64,000 bases of DNA from Labedella phragmitis (GTDB lineage: Bacteria > Actinomycetota > Actinomycetes > Actinomycetales > Microbacteriaceae): NCBI RefSeq assembly GCF_004078635.1, contig NZ_RZNB01000005.1:1-64000 (forward strand), read 5' to 3'. The notes under the pieces are model-generated. The model saw only the letters and a program-made list of their open reading frames with translations, did no database searches and was not told where the DNA came from. Shown piece by piece: positions 16,184-25,212 of the stretch (position 1 is the stretch's first letter; each line of letters begins with the position of its first letter). The translations under genes were made by a program, and so were the position numbers.

Positions 16184-16846
16184 ATGGCAGCGCCGCTTCC
16201 CGTCCTTCGTGACGGCGACATCTCGATGCGTTCCATCCGCTTGCGCGATGCGAAGGCCGTCGAGCGTGAGCTGATGGAGAACCGTTCCTGGCTGCGGAAG
16301 TGGGAGGCCACGAACCCGTACGCCCCGCTCGGGCCGTGGGACATGCGGGGGAGCATCCGCTCCCTCCTGTCCCAGGCCCGGCAGGGCACGGGCCTGCCGT
16401 TCGTCATGGAGTACCGGGGCGAGATCGCGGGGCAGCTCAACGTCTCGGGGATCGTCTACGGCTCGGTCTCGAGCGCGACGCTCGGCTACTGGGTCGCTGA
16501 GCGATTCGCGGGCCACGGCATCACGCCGACGAGTGTGGCGCTCGCGACGGATCACGTGTTCTTCACGATGGGGCTCCACCGCATGGAGATCTGCATCCGA
16601 CCGGAGAACGCGGCGAGCCTGCGCGTCGTCGAGAAGCTCGGCTTCCGTTACGAGGGGCTGCGTCGCCGTTTCATCCACATCAACGGCTCGTGGGCAGACC
16701 ACTTCAGCTTCGCCCTCGTGCGCGAAGAGGTGCCCGGGGGAGTGCTCGCGCGGTGGAAGGACGGCCGCGTCCCTCGCGGCGCCACCGTGATCCCCGAGGC
16801 CGATCGCGCGGCGGCCGCGAGCCCCCTCGTCACTCCCGAGGGCTGA
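16184..16846 (+). CDS. RimJ-like GNAT acetyltransferase
   Basis: 220 residues, with GGAAGGA 5 bp before the ATG. It has the RimJ/RimL pattern: RLRDAKAVERELMENRSWL, LGYWVAERFAGHGITPTSVA (acetyl-CoA loop), GLHRMEICIRPENAASLRVV and KLGFRYEGLRRRFI. RimJ acetylates the N-terminus of ribosomal protein S5 in E. coli; for this protein the target is inferred only. The conserved galU-rimJ order supports an actinobacterial housekeeping locus. Confidence 0.85.
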   Translation: MAAPLPVLRDGDISMRSIRLRDAKAVERELMENRSWLRKWEATNPYAPLGPWDMRGSIRSLLSQARQGTGLPFVMEYRGEIAGQLNVSGIVYGSVSSATLGYWVAERFAGHGITPTSVALATDHVFFTMGLHRMEICIRPENAASLRVVEKLGFRYEGLRRRFIHINGSWADHFSFALVREEVPGGVLARWKDGRVPRGATVIPEADRAAAASPLVTPEG

Positions 16847-16918
16847 TCGGCCGGATCTACCGCAACACACCCATCACATCGTCAGACTTCGGGAACCTTC
16901 AACCCTTACCTTAGGGAC

Positions 16919-17866
16919 ATGGCCGGTGGTGGAATCCTGAGTGGTGGTGTGGTGTTCGCGATCGCCGCTGCGCTCTGGATCCTCTACCTGATCCCGACGT
17001 GGCGTCGCCGGAGCGAGTTCATCGCAACCGAACGCAACGCCGTCCGCCTCCAGCAGACCCTGCGTATCCTCGCCGAGACCTCGGAGGTCCCCGCCGAGGT
17101 CCGCATCGAGGCCAATGCTCGTGGCGTCGCCGAGCAGCAGCGGGTCCTCAAGAAGCACCGCGCCGAGCAGGCCGCGATCGCGAAAGCCGAGGCCGAGGCG
17201 CTCGCCCGCAAGCTCAAGGCCGAGTCGCGCAAACGGTCCGCCGGGGCCGCCGCCGCGACGCTCGCGCGGTCGCGTCGTCGTGCCCGCCTCACGACGACCG
17301 TCGTCCTCTTCGCGTCCCTCGCCGCTATCGCCGTCGGCGGCGTGCAGTTCGGGACCGCCGGCTCGTGGCCGGTGCTCGCCGTGGGTGGATCCACCGCGAT
17401 CGCGTGTGTCGCGCTGCTCGTCCGGATGGCCCGTGTCACGACGCGAGCCGCTCGCCCCGTCTCGGCCGTTCCGGCCGCGACGACCGTCCACACGACGGCC
17501 GAACTCCTCGAGTACGAGGCCGACGTCGTGCCCGAGTCGACGTGGACGCCGGTTCCGCTCCCGAAGCCCCTCCACCTCTCACAGGGGTCCACCGCCGCGA
17601 GCGTCATCGCGGAAGCGGACGCCCACGAGCGGCTCCGCGCTGCGGCCCTCGCCGAAGCGATGTCACAGCGGGCCGCCGAGCTCGCGCCGCCCGTCACGCG
17701 CCTCCCGGTGCGGGAGACTCCCGCGGCGGAATCCCGTCCGACGGCCGCCCCGGTGCCGGCCGGAGACGTGCCCGTCGTCGACTCGCGCTTCGCCCGGATG
17801 GGTGTCGTCGACGAGTCGGAGATCTCGGCCGCCGACCTCCTCGGCCGCCGTCGTCTCGTCGGCTGA
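16919..17866 (+). CDS. membrane protein with coiled coil, unknown function
   Basis: 315 residues. A first membrane helix (VVFAIAAALWILYLIP, about 10-25) is followed by an Ala/Glu/Arg/Lys-rich coiled-coil segment (about 60-115), two further membrane helices (about 120-165), and a long Ala/Pro-rich cytoplasmic tail. It resembles actinobacterial proteins sometimes labelled large exoproteins downstream of galU. Function unknown. The initiator lies just after TACCTTAGGGAC. The next feature is the tRNA gene, on the same strand. Confidence 0.75.
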   Translation: MAGGGILSGGVVFAIAAALWILYLIPTWRRRSEFIATERNAVRLQQTLRILAETSEVPAEVRIEANARGVAEQQRVLKKHRAEQAAIAKAEAEALARKLKAESRKRSAGAAAATLARSRRRARLTTTVVLFASLAAIAVGGVQFGTAGSWPVLAVGGSTAIACVALLVRMARVTTRAARPVSAVPAATTVHTTAELLEYEADVVPESTWTPVPLPKPLHLSQGSTAASVIAEADAHERLRAAALAEAMSQRAAELAPPVTRLPVRETPAAESRPTAAPVPAGDVPVVDSRFARMGVVDESEISAADLLGRRRLVG

Positions 17867-17969
17867 GCGACCGCCCATCGCGGCGGTCGGCGCCCACTCG
17901 TGCGACCCCCTCGTGGGCCGTCGGCGGTCCGATCGGCCGGGCCGATCGTGATAGTGTCTTAAGGCACTC

Positions 17970-18042
17970 GGGCCTATGGCGCAGTTGGTAGCGCGCTTCG
18001 TTCGCAATGAAGAGGTCGGGGGTTCGAATCCCCCTAGGTCCA
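17970..18042 (+). tRNA. tRNA-Ala (anticodon CGC)
   Basis: A complete 73-nt cloverleaf: acceptor GGGCCTA pairs with TAGGTCC (one G-U), the D arm contains GGCGCAGTTGGTAGCGC, and anticodon stem CTTCG/TGAAG closes a 7-nt loop TTCGCAA with anticodon CGC reading GCG. The T arm is GGGGGTTCGAATCCCCC. CCA is not encoded; the discriminator A is followed by CCG. The 3' end is the left boundary of the genomic island. Confidence 0.96.
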
Positions 18043-18057
18043 CCGAATCGGTCTGTT

Positions 18058-18391
18058 TAGAACAATTGACCTTATAAGAACCGTTTGAAGGCACCGAATC
18101 TCCCTCCGGAGGATCGGTGCCTTTGTCGCTTGTCGCGATCGTGGCGAAGGGTTCGGCGAGGTCGCCCTCAATGCGATCATCCTGGAACACCAGGATCCGG
18201 GCGAAGAACGCGCGGTTGTACACGCGACGAAGCTGATCCGGTGCGCGCCTGTAGGCCTCGTGACAGTCTCTGATGAGTGCCATGGCGTCGTCGAGATTGC
18301 GCTGGAGGACTTGGAACTCGGTCTGCAAGGAGGCGAGGCGTGCGTCGACCTCGGCGAGCTGGCCGTTGATCTTGCTCTGCTCTCGCCTATA
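18058..18391 (-). pseudogene. serine recombinase (large resolvase), C-terminal remnant
   Basis: Read on the minus strand, the frame gives RREQSKINGQLAEVDARLAS, a coiled coil, then NLDDAMALIRDCHEAYRRAP, RRVYNRAFFARILV and GDLAEPFATIATSD. This is the C-terminal end typical of large serine recombinases of actinobacterial mobile elements. The catalytic N-terminal domain and zinc domain are missing: upstream of 18391 the frame loses similarity. The frame stays open into the tRNA on its antisense strand. Boundaries are approximate. Confidence 0.75.
18089..18122. terminator. hairpin downstream of tRNA-Ala
   Basis: AGGCACCGA (18089-18097) pairs perfectly with TCGGTGCCT (18114-18122); an inner TCC/GGA pair strengthens it. 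The right arm is followed by TTGTCG, with little U-tract. It could end the tRNA transcript, and it lies inside the recombinase remnant. Confidence 0.55.
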
Positions 18392-18483
18392 AAACCGGAC
18401 TGCCGTCGATCGCCTCCGGACATGACCGCCGGCCGGACGCCAGGATCCTCTTACGCGCGAGGGACGTCGTCCGAGTCCTCCTC

Positions 18484-19251
18484 GTGCCGGTCGCTATCAC
18501 GACCGCCCTCGTGGCGGGCGCGGCGGGGACAATCACGGCCATACCGCCCGCATCGACGGAAGCGTCGGGAGGGGCGGGCATCGTGGCCGACGCTGGCCCG
18601 AGCAGACCCACCGAGATCCACACCTTCGTTCCGGGAAGCTCCTATGATTTGGAACTCGACGAACGGCCCGTGGAGGAGCTCTCGTATGCCGACTGCTGGG
18701 AGTGGTCCTTCGTCTCGGCGCGCGTAGACGCGATGCTGTGTGCCTGGGGAGGCTCCGACGGGGGGATCATCTACGACCCGTGCTTCCGGCTAAAGGATGA
18801 GGTTGCCGTGTGCCTGACGGAGCGCGACCCATTCTACTCGGACGGTACGCCCGGCGGTCTGGTGCGCATAGCCAGTCAGGTGGCTCCGCCGTCCTTCGTC
18901 TCGGCCGACGGTCTCGTCGGTGCCGAACAGGCGTCCGACACCCGCTACCCGTGGTCGTTCTCCCTCGACCGCCTCGGAGAAGACGGGACCCGCTACCTGT
19001 GTAGGCCGATGCTGAGCGAGCCGATCGCCTTCGTTGACGTGACCTTCTCGTGCGGCACCGAGCCCGGCACCTACGCCGCCGCCGGCAACGGCGCGGAATG
19101 GTTCGCCGAAGGGCGATGGATGATCATCATGCGTCCCGGAGCCATCCGGGCGACGAGCCTCGACATGAGCGGCGCCACCTGGACGGTGCAGATAGCCGAC
19201 CCTCACACCAACGAACTGGTCTCCGTCGACGTTGTCGAAGCCTGGTTCTGA
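18484..19251 (+). CDS. predicted secreted protein, unknown
   Basis: 255 residues from the GTG at 18484. The N-terminus is a hydrophobic signal-like segment (VAITTALVAGAAGTITAIPP) without a long basic region; six cysteines in the mature part suggest disulfides outside the cell. No family is recognised. There is no good upstream in-frame ATG or GTG, and the gene starts about 90 bp after the recombinase remnant, so its true 5' end may have been lost at a recombination junction. Confidence 0.6.
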   Translation: MPVAITTALVAGAAGTITAIPPASTEASGGAGIVADAGPSRPTEIHTFVPGSSYDLELDERPVEELSYADCWEWSFVSARVDAMLCAWGGSDGGIIYDPCFRLKDEVAVCLTERDPFYSDGTPGGLVRIASQVAPPSFVSADGLVGAEQASDTRYPWSFSLDRLGEDGTRYLCRPMLSEPIAFVDVTFSCGTEPGTYAAAGNGAEWFAEGRWMIIMRPGAIRATSLDMSGATWTVQIADPHTNELVSVDVVEAWF

Positions 19252-19461
19252 ACTAGGAGCGCGAGCAATGGAGCGCAGAGCCGCACGATTTTGTGCCCGG
19301 CCCGAGGGTGGGCGCGCGGGCGACCGAGCCCATCGACCTCGCGCGGTCACGGTAACCGCTGATCCGGCACGGCCAACCCGGTGCTCCCGCAGCACTGTCA
19401 AGCGTGGGCCTCGAGACTTCGAGGATGCCGCACCGCCAGCTCACGCGGCGTGTTTCGCTCG

Positions 19462-19830
19462 TCAGACCGCGGTCGAGTTGTTCCAGCGCAAGTGGCTGGT
19501 CCAGTGGTTGTAGTAGCCCGCGCCGGCGCGGTTGATCACGTGCATCGTCACCTGCATTCGGACGAGCCTATTGCCGGGGATGAAGCAAAGGTTGGTGAAT
19601 GCAGGGGTGACTCCCCACGACTTGTGTACCGCCTTGTCGGCCCATACCTTGCCGGTGTTGTCGATGAGATTGATCCATCCGTAGGCGGAGTACCACTGGG
19701 CGCCACCGTCCACCTCGATATCCGTGAAGCGGAACTGCACCTGCCCCTTCATGTTCCTCCACGTGTAGTAGTTGATCGGTTCGCCGCTACCGTTCTGTCG
19801 TGCCTCGGGATACGAGTTGGACCATGCCAT
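19462..19830 (-). CDS. small aromatic-rich protein, unknown
   Basis: 122 residues, starting MAWSNSYPEARQNG, with AAAGGAA about 10 bp before the ATG. Rich in Trp, Tyr and Asn, predicted mostly beta, with a single Cys and no signal peptide or membrane helix. Segments such as YYTWRNMKGQVQFRFTDIEV and NHWTSHLRWNNSTAV look like a compact beta-sandwich, but no family is recognised. First of several minus-strand genes in the island. Confidence 0.65.
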   Translation of the reverse strand: MAWSNSYPEARQNGSGEPINYYTWRNMKGQVQFRFTDIEVDGGAQWYSAYGWINLIDNTGKVWADKAVHKSWGVTPAFTNLCFIPGNRLVRMQVTMHVINRAGAGYYNHWTSHLRWNNSTAV

Positions 19831-19905
19831 GGACGAGTGTTCCTTTCAATCTGGAGGACGTGGTCCCCGGTGTCGTGGCAGATGAACGCGAGATGGGCTT
19901 CGGAG

Positions 19906-20412
19906 CTATGGGAGGGTGAAGGTGATCGCGTTGTCACATGCGCCAGTCGCCCTGCCGCCGGCACTCGAGACCGTGTAGGGGTCGAGGTTGTAGACGTCCT
20001 CAGGGTGGATGCCGTGGCCGCAGAGGCGCACGGCATTCAACAGGTTGAGCTCCATCTCCGAGATGCAGAAGCGGCCGGCGACCACCGACGCTACGTCGCC
20101 GGGCGCGACGGTGTACGTAGCTGGCTGACCTTCTTCGTTGATTGTCACGTCGCCCGTCGCGAACTCGTGCGGACCGAGATCGCGCATATGGGCGAAGGCA
20201 TCGGCTGAAAGCCTGCCCCCGTCTATCGGATCCATCATCGGAATCGGCTCATCGCTCGGGCTGCAGCGATCCGCGGCGGCCTTTGGCGTCACCGAAGGGG
20301 TTGGGGAGAGTCCGCCAACCCCGTCAGAACCTTGCGCCCCGACGGCCGTGCCGCTGCATCCGGCGAGCAGCAGGGCCGCGAGGGCGAAGATGGCGGGCCG
20401 GGCGATGCGCAT
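19906..20412 (-). CDS. predicted lipoprotein with LysM-like segment
   Basis: 168 residues. Signal peptide MRIARPAIFALAALLLAGCS with lipobox LLAGC (Cys 19) predicts a membrane-anchored lipoprotein. The C-terminal half contains YTVAPGDVASVVAGRF, then ELNLLNAVRL and EDVYNLDPYTV. That order resembles a LysM domain, which binds peptidoglycan, with extra cysteines that could form a disulfide. The LysM reading is from pattern only. The gene lies 75 bp downstream of nothing similar; neighbours are also exported. Confidence 0.7.
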   Translation of the reverse strand: MRIARPAIFALAALLLAGCSGTAVGAQGSDGVGGLSPTPSVTPKAAADRCSPSDEPIPMMDPIDGGRLSADAFAHMRDLGPHEFATGDVTINEEGQPATYTVAPGDVASVVAGRFCISEMELNLLNAVRLCGHGIHPEDVYNLDPYTVSSAGGRATGACDNAITFTLP

Positions 20413-20575
20413 GGACCGATCCTAGGGGCATCAGCAGATCGAGGTCGAGACCCTCGTTCATGGCCTATGCCATCTCGGCTGTCGGGAGACAGGTCTGCTC
20501 GGCGGTATCAGATGATCGATCCGATGAGCCGATCGCGCCGGTTTGCCACAGGGCCGCTGGGACCGGCACCTTGTC

Positions 20576-21175
20576 TCATCCCTGGCCAGGTGCCCCGTAT
20601 CCCTCTCCGTCGGGGAGGTCGGGGCACGTTGCGTCATCAGTCTGTGCCGCGACCTCGGCGCGCACAGCAACTCCGTCCTGCGTCTTCTGCAGGGTAAACA
20701 CGATGCCCTCCTGGGCGCCTTCCTCGGGCACGAAGCCGACGATTGCCGACTTTAAGGAGGCGTCGTTCGGTAAGGGTCCGACGGCCGTGGAGAGGAGTTC
20801 GGCAGGGGGGTTGTCCATCAGCCAGTTCGCGGTCTCGCCCATTGTCGAGTTCGGAATCGACCAGAACGTCTCCAACTCGGCGACGGGACCGCAGGGCCAA
20901 CCCGTGAAGGAGTCGAACCTCGCTACCCTCGCGTCGGCGTGGGTGGCTCCGGCCGGCAGTTCAACTGATTCAAGCCACGTGCGCGCCTGTGCCTGCGCCT
21001 CTGGATCCGCGCTGCCGGAGATAGCGAATTCTCCGGCGGATCCGTCCGTCTGCGAAGTGGGGCTAGGAGAGGACGACGCGTCCGCGTCGCCGGCGCTGAT
21101 CGGATCAGGGTCTGAGCATCCCGTGAGCCCCAGAGCGAGGATCGCGATAGCTATGAGAGCTGAGATGTGCCGCAT
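20576..21175 (-). CDS. predicted lipoprotein, unknown
   Basis: 199 residues. Signal peptide with lipobox LTGC (MRHISALIAIAILALGLTGC), then a Ser/Pro/Asp-rich linker (about 25-50) and a globular domain of about 130 residues beginning EAQAQARTWLESVELPAGAT. Two cysteines remain in the mature domain. No family recognised. Same strand and organisation as the preceding lipoprotein gene, but separated by about 160 bp. Confidence 0.7.
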   Translation of the reverse strand: MRHISALIAIAILALGLTGCSDPDPISAGDADASSSPSPTSQTDGSAGEFAISGSADPEAQAQARTWLESVELPAGATHADARVARFDSFTGWPCGPVAELETFWSIPNSTMGETANWLMDNPPAELLSTAVGPLPNDASLKSAIVGFVPEEGAQEGIVFTLQKTQDGVAVRAEVAAQTDDATCPDLPDGEGYGAPGQG

Positions 21176-21526
21176 ACGTGCATCCTAGACGCCACCACTG
21201 GCCAGACTCACAGACCTGGAGTCGGGCTGGGCGTCGTTCTCGCTGAGGTCCTTGACAAGGCCGTCGGAGGCGGCGGCAGACGCGAGCCGAACCAAACCTC
21301 GCCCGGTCCGAATGGTCCGATCGGGACCATCATGCCTATCTCGGACGGCGGCTACCTCGGCAACGGACGGAAGGCCCGGGCTGCTCGGCGCCACGAACTC
21401 GTGACGTCTGCTTCGGGCCGTGGTACCTTGCGGGTACGTCGAACCGATCGGATATGTCAGGCGGTCTCGACACCGCTTTCGGTCCGCATCATGCCAACGC
21501 GTGCCGCGGAATCATGAGGAGGAACC
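21176..21526. other. intergenic stretch without a supported gene
   Basis: A 351-bp gap between divergent genes (lipoprotein on minus, exported protein on plus). Open frames here are short, lack ribosome binding sites and show no recognisable motif. It presumably contains both promoters. Confidence 0.5.
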
Positions 21527-22111
21527 TTGGTACACGGTCACCGAGAAGTGATAGTTTCCCGACGGGCAGCAATTCAAGTTGCGGCAATCGGCGGAGCCGG
21601 ACTGCTGATGCTCAGGCCTGAAGCCGCCATCGCCGCGACGCTCCCGGTCAGGGTCGAGACCGGACCAGGTGACGTGGACGCGTACCTCTCGGAGATGCCT
21701 TCCAAGGGACTTACCGATTTGGCCGGAATTCACGCCGAGTACCGCGAGGCCGCCGCGGCCTTCCCTTACGAGATGCCGCCCGGATGGTCCTTCCCGTCCG
21801 AGTCCGGCCTGCGAGACATCCCGACGACGGCTAGCGAAGGCTCCGAGACAAGCGCGTTGTGGGAGCGTGGCAGCGGGACCGCGGAGGCGTATCTGTACTG
21901 GCAGACGGCCGTCTCCCAGGCAGCCTACGAGGCGCACCTCGACGGGGACCAGGCAGGCGTCGCCAGCCTGCTGGACACGCTTGAGGCGGGCTACCGATCC
22001 GACGTGCGACGCACGGTGCTCGAGGATCCTGCCGAGGACTTCATTAGGATCGAAATCGCAGCCGCCCGCAACGGCGATTTCACTGGCCTCAAGAGCGTCG
22101 CCAGCGACTGA
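21527..22111 (+). CDS. exported protein with Tat-like signal, unknown
   Basis: 194 residues from the TTG at 21527, which has AGGAGGA 4 bp upstream; a GTG at 21548 is an alternative. SRRAAIQVAAIGGAGLLMLR resembles a Tat signal (SRR followed by a moderately hydrophobic stretch) with cleavage likely near AIAATLP. The mature part is helical and acidic, with no recognised domain. The other island gene with an SRR signal is at 25213. Confidence 0.65.
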   Translation: MVHGHREVIVSRRAAIQVAAIGGAGLLMLRPEAAIAATLPVRVETGPGDVDAYLSEMPSKGLTDLAGIHAEYREAAAAFPYEMPPGWSFPSESGLRDIPTTASEGSETSALWERGSGTAEAYLYWQTAVSQAAYEAHLDGDQAGVASLLDTLEAGYRSDVRRTVLEDPAEDFIRIEIAAARNGDFTGLKSVASD

Positions 22112-22543
22112 CGGCGTGCGTCGCGGTCAGCACGTGCATAGAGGGCGGGTGGCTAGCTGAATCAGGCTGCGGGAGCGGTAGCAGCCGTCAGCGAGGACGT
22201 AGTTGACGACAGCGGCGACAACGCCATCGCCAGACCCGTCTCGTTTGTGAACCAGCCAAAGATCTGCGGAACCCAAACCGGTCCGTTTCCCGTCCCCGAG
22301 TGAGCCGGACATGAACGCGCCAATGATCAGGATTCCCAGTCCAAGTCGAGCCGCGTCGACTCATCGGTCGGCCGGGTTCGTGCGTCTGCCAAGCCAGACT
22401 CGCGATAGATCCTTATAGTTCCTAGCGTGCCGCTGAACGCGAACTCCCGTCGGTCGCGCCATCGACCTGGCCAATTCGGCGTGCGAACAACGTGCCCCCA
22501 CGGAAATGGTCGGGGCACCGCTCGTTGGTCGCCGGAAGCATGG
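22112..22543. other. intergenic stretch without a supported gene
   Basis: 432 bp between a plus-strand and a minus-strand gene. Two minus-strand frames of about 60 codons exist (22127-22312 and 22327-22518), but neither has a convincing ribosome binding site or motif. This looks like eroded sequence. Confidence 0.5.
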
Positions 22544-22900
22544 TCAGTAGGCCTGCCAGTCGTAGAGGCGGGGGATGATGGCTACCGACGCCACGACGAG
22601 CCCCGTCACGAGCAGGGCGCTGAGGACTATTACCCACGTGCCAAGGACGTGGACCTTCCGGTCCGGCCGTCCTGAGCGGGCCAGGAGGAACACCCCGCCG
22701 ACCGAGATGAGCCATAGGACGAGCAGCCCGGAACCGAGTACCACGAGGTACTCGCTCTCCCCCTCCTCCCATGCCGACCCGCGGCCCAGCCCTTCCTGCC
22801 GAAGGTCGAGGCCCGCGAGATTGAGGAAGGCCGCACCGAAAAATCCGAGCAGGACCCCCAGGGCGCCCACGACGACCACGGATATCGATCGGGGTTTCAT
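22544..22900 (-). CDS. small integral membrane protein, unknown
   Basis: 118 residues with three hydrophobic helices: about 6-28 (ISVVVVGALGVLLGFFGAAF), 50-72 and 85-107, separated by short charged loops. No family recognised. It ends the run that begins with the DUF1906 protein, 19 bp after that gene's stop on the same strand, so the two are probably cotranscribed. A holin-like role beside a lysozyme-like protein is an appealing guess but not supported by a known holin motif. Confidence 0.65.
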   Translation of the reverse strand: MKPRSISVVVVGALGVLLGFFGAAFLNLAGLDLRQEGLGRGSAWEEGESEYLVVLGSGLLVLWLISVGGVFLLARSGRPDRKVHVLGTWVIVLSALLVTGLVVASVAIIPRLYDWQAY

Positions 22901-22919
22901 CGTGACGGCTCCCGTCGCC

Positions 22920-25169
22920 TCAGAATGACTGGTGCCATCGCTTGATCGTGTAATACAGCTGCATTCTGTTCCTGCCGTAGACCATGGATTCCTGAGCCGG
23001 AGTGCCGCCGTCGAACCACGAATTATTGTAGCCGACGCACATCGCCATCACCTGGCTCGGCGTCATCTGGCGCAACTGCGACCTCGACGCGCCCCCGGCC
23101 CCCGAGGCCTCCATCATCATCGTGAGGGCGCCCATCAGGATCGCTGACTCCTCGTCATTCTTTATTAGGCGCCACATGTCCCACATGTCCTGCCAGACGG
23201 CCGCGTCGTACGAACGCGACGTGACGATGCCCTGTGAGACACCCCAGTTGTTGGCACGTATCGCGGTCTCGGCCTTCGCCTGGCATACTCCCGTTGAGCT
23301 GTCGCTGCGCGACCCCGGGGGAGGGGTCTGGCCGAGCTCCTTCGCGGCGTAGTAAGCCGCGACGAGCGCGTCCGCGCCGGCGTCCCCGGGGTTGATCACC
23401 ATTCCTTCCCATATCAGCGGCGTCATGATCAGGGCCTTCGGCACCCCGAGGGTGGTGGCGAGCTCGGTGATGTACTGGTCGTGGGTGCTGACCCTGCTCT
23501 TGACGTTCGGCCGGTTGCCGACCATGACCGCTGGCTGAACGATCGAGTCCTCGTGCTCGAGACAGGCCCGGAACCATTCCGCTTCGAACGCGTCCAGCTT
23601 GACGGCGGGGATCCTCGGGTCGGCCGTGGTCCGTATGGTCGGTGAGATTTGATTTATGCCGGCGTACCGACCCGACACGACGTTCTTGTCGATCTCGATG
23701 GCCCCGGTGCCCGAGCCGACGGTGAGGGTGCGAATCTGGTCGAAGGCCCAGCTCGCGGGCAGCGGCTTGCCCAGGTTTCCCGCGTATCCGGTCGACATGT
23801 CCGACACGAAGCTACTCACGGCGAGGCCCGCCTCAAGCAGCTGCCTGCAGACGTCGCGGGGACCGTACACCCCCACCCGGTAGGTACGCCCCGTGCGCTG
23901 GAGTCGCTGCTGTATGCCCTGGAAGTACGGGATCACCGCGTCGGTGACCTGGTACGGGAGCGCATCGAAGTCGACCGAGAAATAGATGATCGTGTTGTTC
24001 GGGAGTCCGTAGCCCCAGGCCGCGTTGGCCGCCTCCTCGCCGACCTCCGCGCCTCGCCGGGGCGTGAAGTGCGAGATGGACGCCCCGCCGGTCTGGAAGA
24101 GAGGGAACACCCGGCCTCCCGAAGCGAAGATGCGCTCCAACTCGCCGTGCTTGATGCACTTATCCAGCGAATAGTCCGGAACGTTGGTCAGGTAGCGCCC
24201 GAAGTACACGTATCCGGCGTTGCGGAGCGTCGCCAACTTCTCGGCGGTCAGGGTGGTCACGCAGTCCGCCCCCGTTCCCGGACGGTCCGGATCACCGGTG
24301 CTCACGAGCAGCGACGCCCAGGTCTGGAGGTCGGCGGTCCCCGTCGGCGGGAGTCCGACGAACGACTGGAAGCTGTTGGTGTGCGTGGCCGTTGTACTCG
24401 TGAAGGTCCCAGTGAAGGTCGTGGCGTATCCGTTCACTCTCAGCGCGAGGTGGAACAGGCGGACGAAATGCTTCGTGGTGTCGCTGCTGCCCGTGGAGAG
24501 GTTTGCCTGCGTCTGGAGACCGGACTTCGTACCCGGCCCGAAGTTTCCGTTCGCGACGCCGTCCGCCATACCCAGCTCGTACTGCAGTGCGAATAGCAAG
24601 GCGCGGTGCGTGTCCCGCAGGAAGTATCCGTCCGCCGGGACGAAGAAGTAATCGCGTCGCGCCTGGTGCCTCGCGTTCATGGAACGCTGGCCGTCGCGGA
24701 CGACGGAATCGCCTCCGGGAAGGAGCCGGGCCGCGTCCATGGTGAGCAGGAACTTGAAGAGCTTGGGCGTGAGGTCGCTAGAGGTCGTGCCCAATCCCAG
24801 GTCGCCGCGCAGGCTGGTGACGGCGAGCTGGGTGGCGGTGGCCCATCGACCTTTGAGGTCGCCGCCGTCGGCGTTGTATCCCTTGCAGTAGAGACCGGCC
24901 TGCGCGATCTTTACGATATTGGACGGCCCCGCGCTCGTATTGGGGTTCGAGGCCGTGATGGTGCCGAACGAGGTCAGCGCGGCCAACGTGCCCGCGCCGA
25001 AGCTGTCAGACAGCGACGAAATGCCGAGTTCGTACTGCAGGGCCCGGGTGAGAGCGTACATCGTCGCCCAACCGGACACCCCGTCCACGATGAGCGTCTC
25101 GAAGCCCGGACGGGCGCTGTAGGTGACGTTGTACCAATCCTGCGCCGCCTGTACCCATGGGTCAGCCAT
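22920..25169 (-). CDS. large peptidoglycan hydrolase-like protein (PG-binding, DUF1906, lysozyme-like)
   Basis: 749 residues. Residues about 1-290 hold two repeats resembling peptidoglycan-binding modules (ALTRALQYELGISSLSDSFG; LLFALQYELGMADGVANGNF). Residues about 310-530 are a DUF1906 Rv2525c-like glycoside-hydrolase-like barrel (YVYFGRYLTNVPDYSLDKC, IIYFSVDFDALPYQ, SWAFDQIRTL). The last 200 look lysozyme-like, with a candidate catalytic Glu in PLIWEGMV and DSSTGVCQAKAETAI. There is no signal peptide, although all domains act on the cell wall. Confidence 0.8.
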   Translation of the reverse strand: MADPWVQAAQDWYNVTYSARPGFETLIVDGVSGWATMYALTRALQYELGISSLSDSFGAGTLAALTSFGTITASNPNTSAGPSNIVKIAQAGLYCKGYNADGGDLKGRWATATQLAVTSLRGDLGLGTTSSDLTPKLFKFLLTMDAARLLPGGDSVVRDGQRSMNARHQARRDYFFVPADGYFLRDTHRALLFALQYELGMADGVANGNFGPGTKSGLQTQANLSTGSSDTTKHFVRLFHLALRVNGYATTFTGTFTSTTATHTNSFQSFVGLPPTGTADLQTWASLLVSTGDPDRPGTGADCVTTLTAEKLATLRNAGYVYFGRYLTNVPDYSLDKCIKHGELERIFASGGRVFPLFQTGGASISHFTPRRGAEVGEEAANAAWGYGLPNNTIIYFSVDFDALPYQVTDAVIPYFQGIQQRLQRTGRTYRVGVYGPRDVCRQLLEAGLAVSSFVSDMSTGYAGNLGKPLPASWAFDQIRTLTVGSGTGAIEIDKNVVSGRYAGINQISPTIRTTADPRIPAVKLDAFEAEWFRACLEHEDSIVQPAVMVGNRPNVKSRVSTHDQYITELATTLGVPKALIMTPLIWEGMVINPGDAGADALVAAYYAAKELGQTPPPGSRSDSSTGVCQAKAETAIRANNWGVSQGIVTSRSYDAAVWQDMWDMWRLIKNDEESAILMGALTMMMEASGAGGASRSQLRQMTPSQVMAMCVGYNNSWFDGGTPAQESMVYGRNRMQLYYTIKRWHQSF

Positions 25170-25212
25170 CGTGCCGCCATTCTCTCGATTGCATTGTCGC
25201 TGTCGTCGTTCG

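Noticed and set aside
17663-18328. Long minus-strand frame crossing the tRNA and the end of the coiled-coil membrane protein gene
   Set aside because: Only the part right of the tRNA resembles a recombinase. The GGFEPPTSS stretch is the antisense translation of the tRNA, and the rest is antisense of a plus-strand gene.
22544-22900. Holin for the lysozyme-like protein
   Set aside because: Three membrane helices and the location fit, but no holin motif is recognisable and no other phage lysis or structural gene is present.
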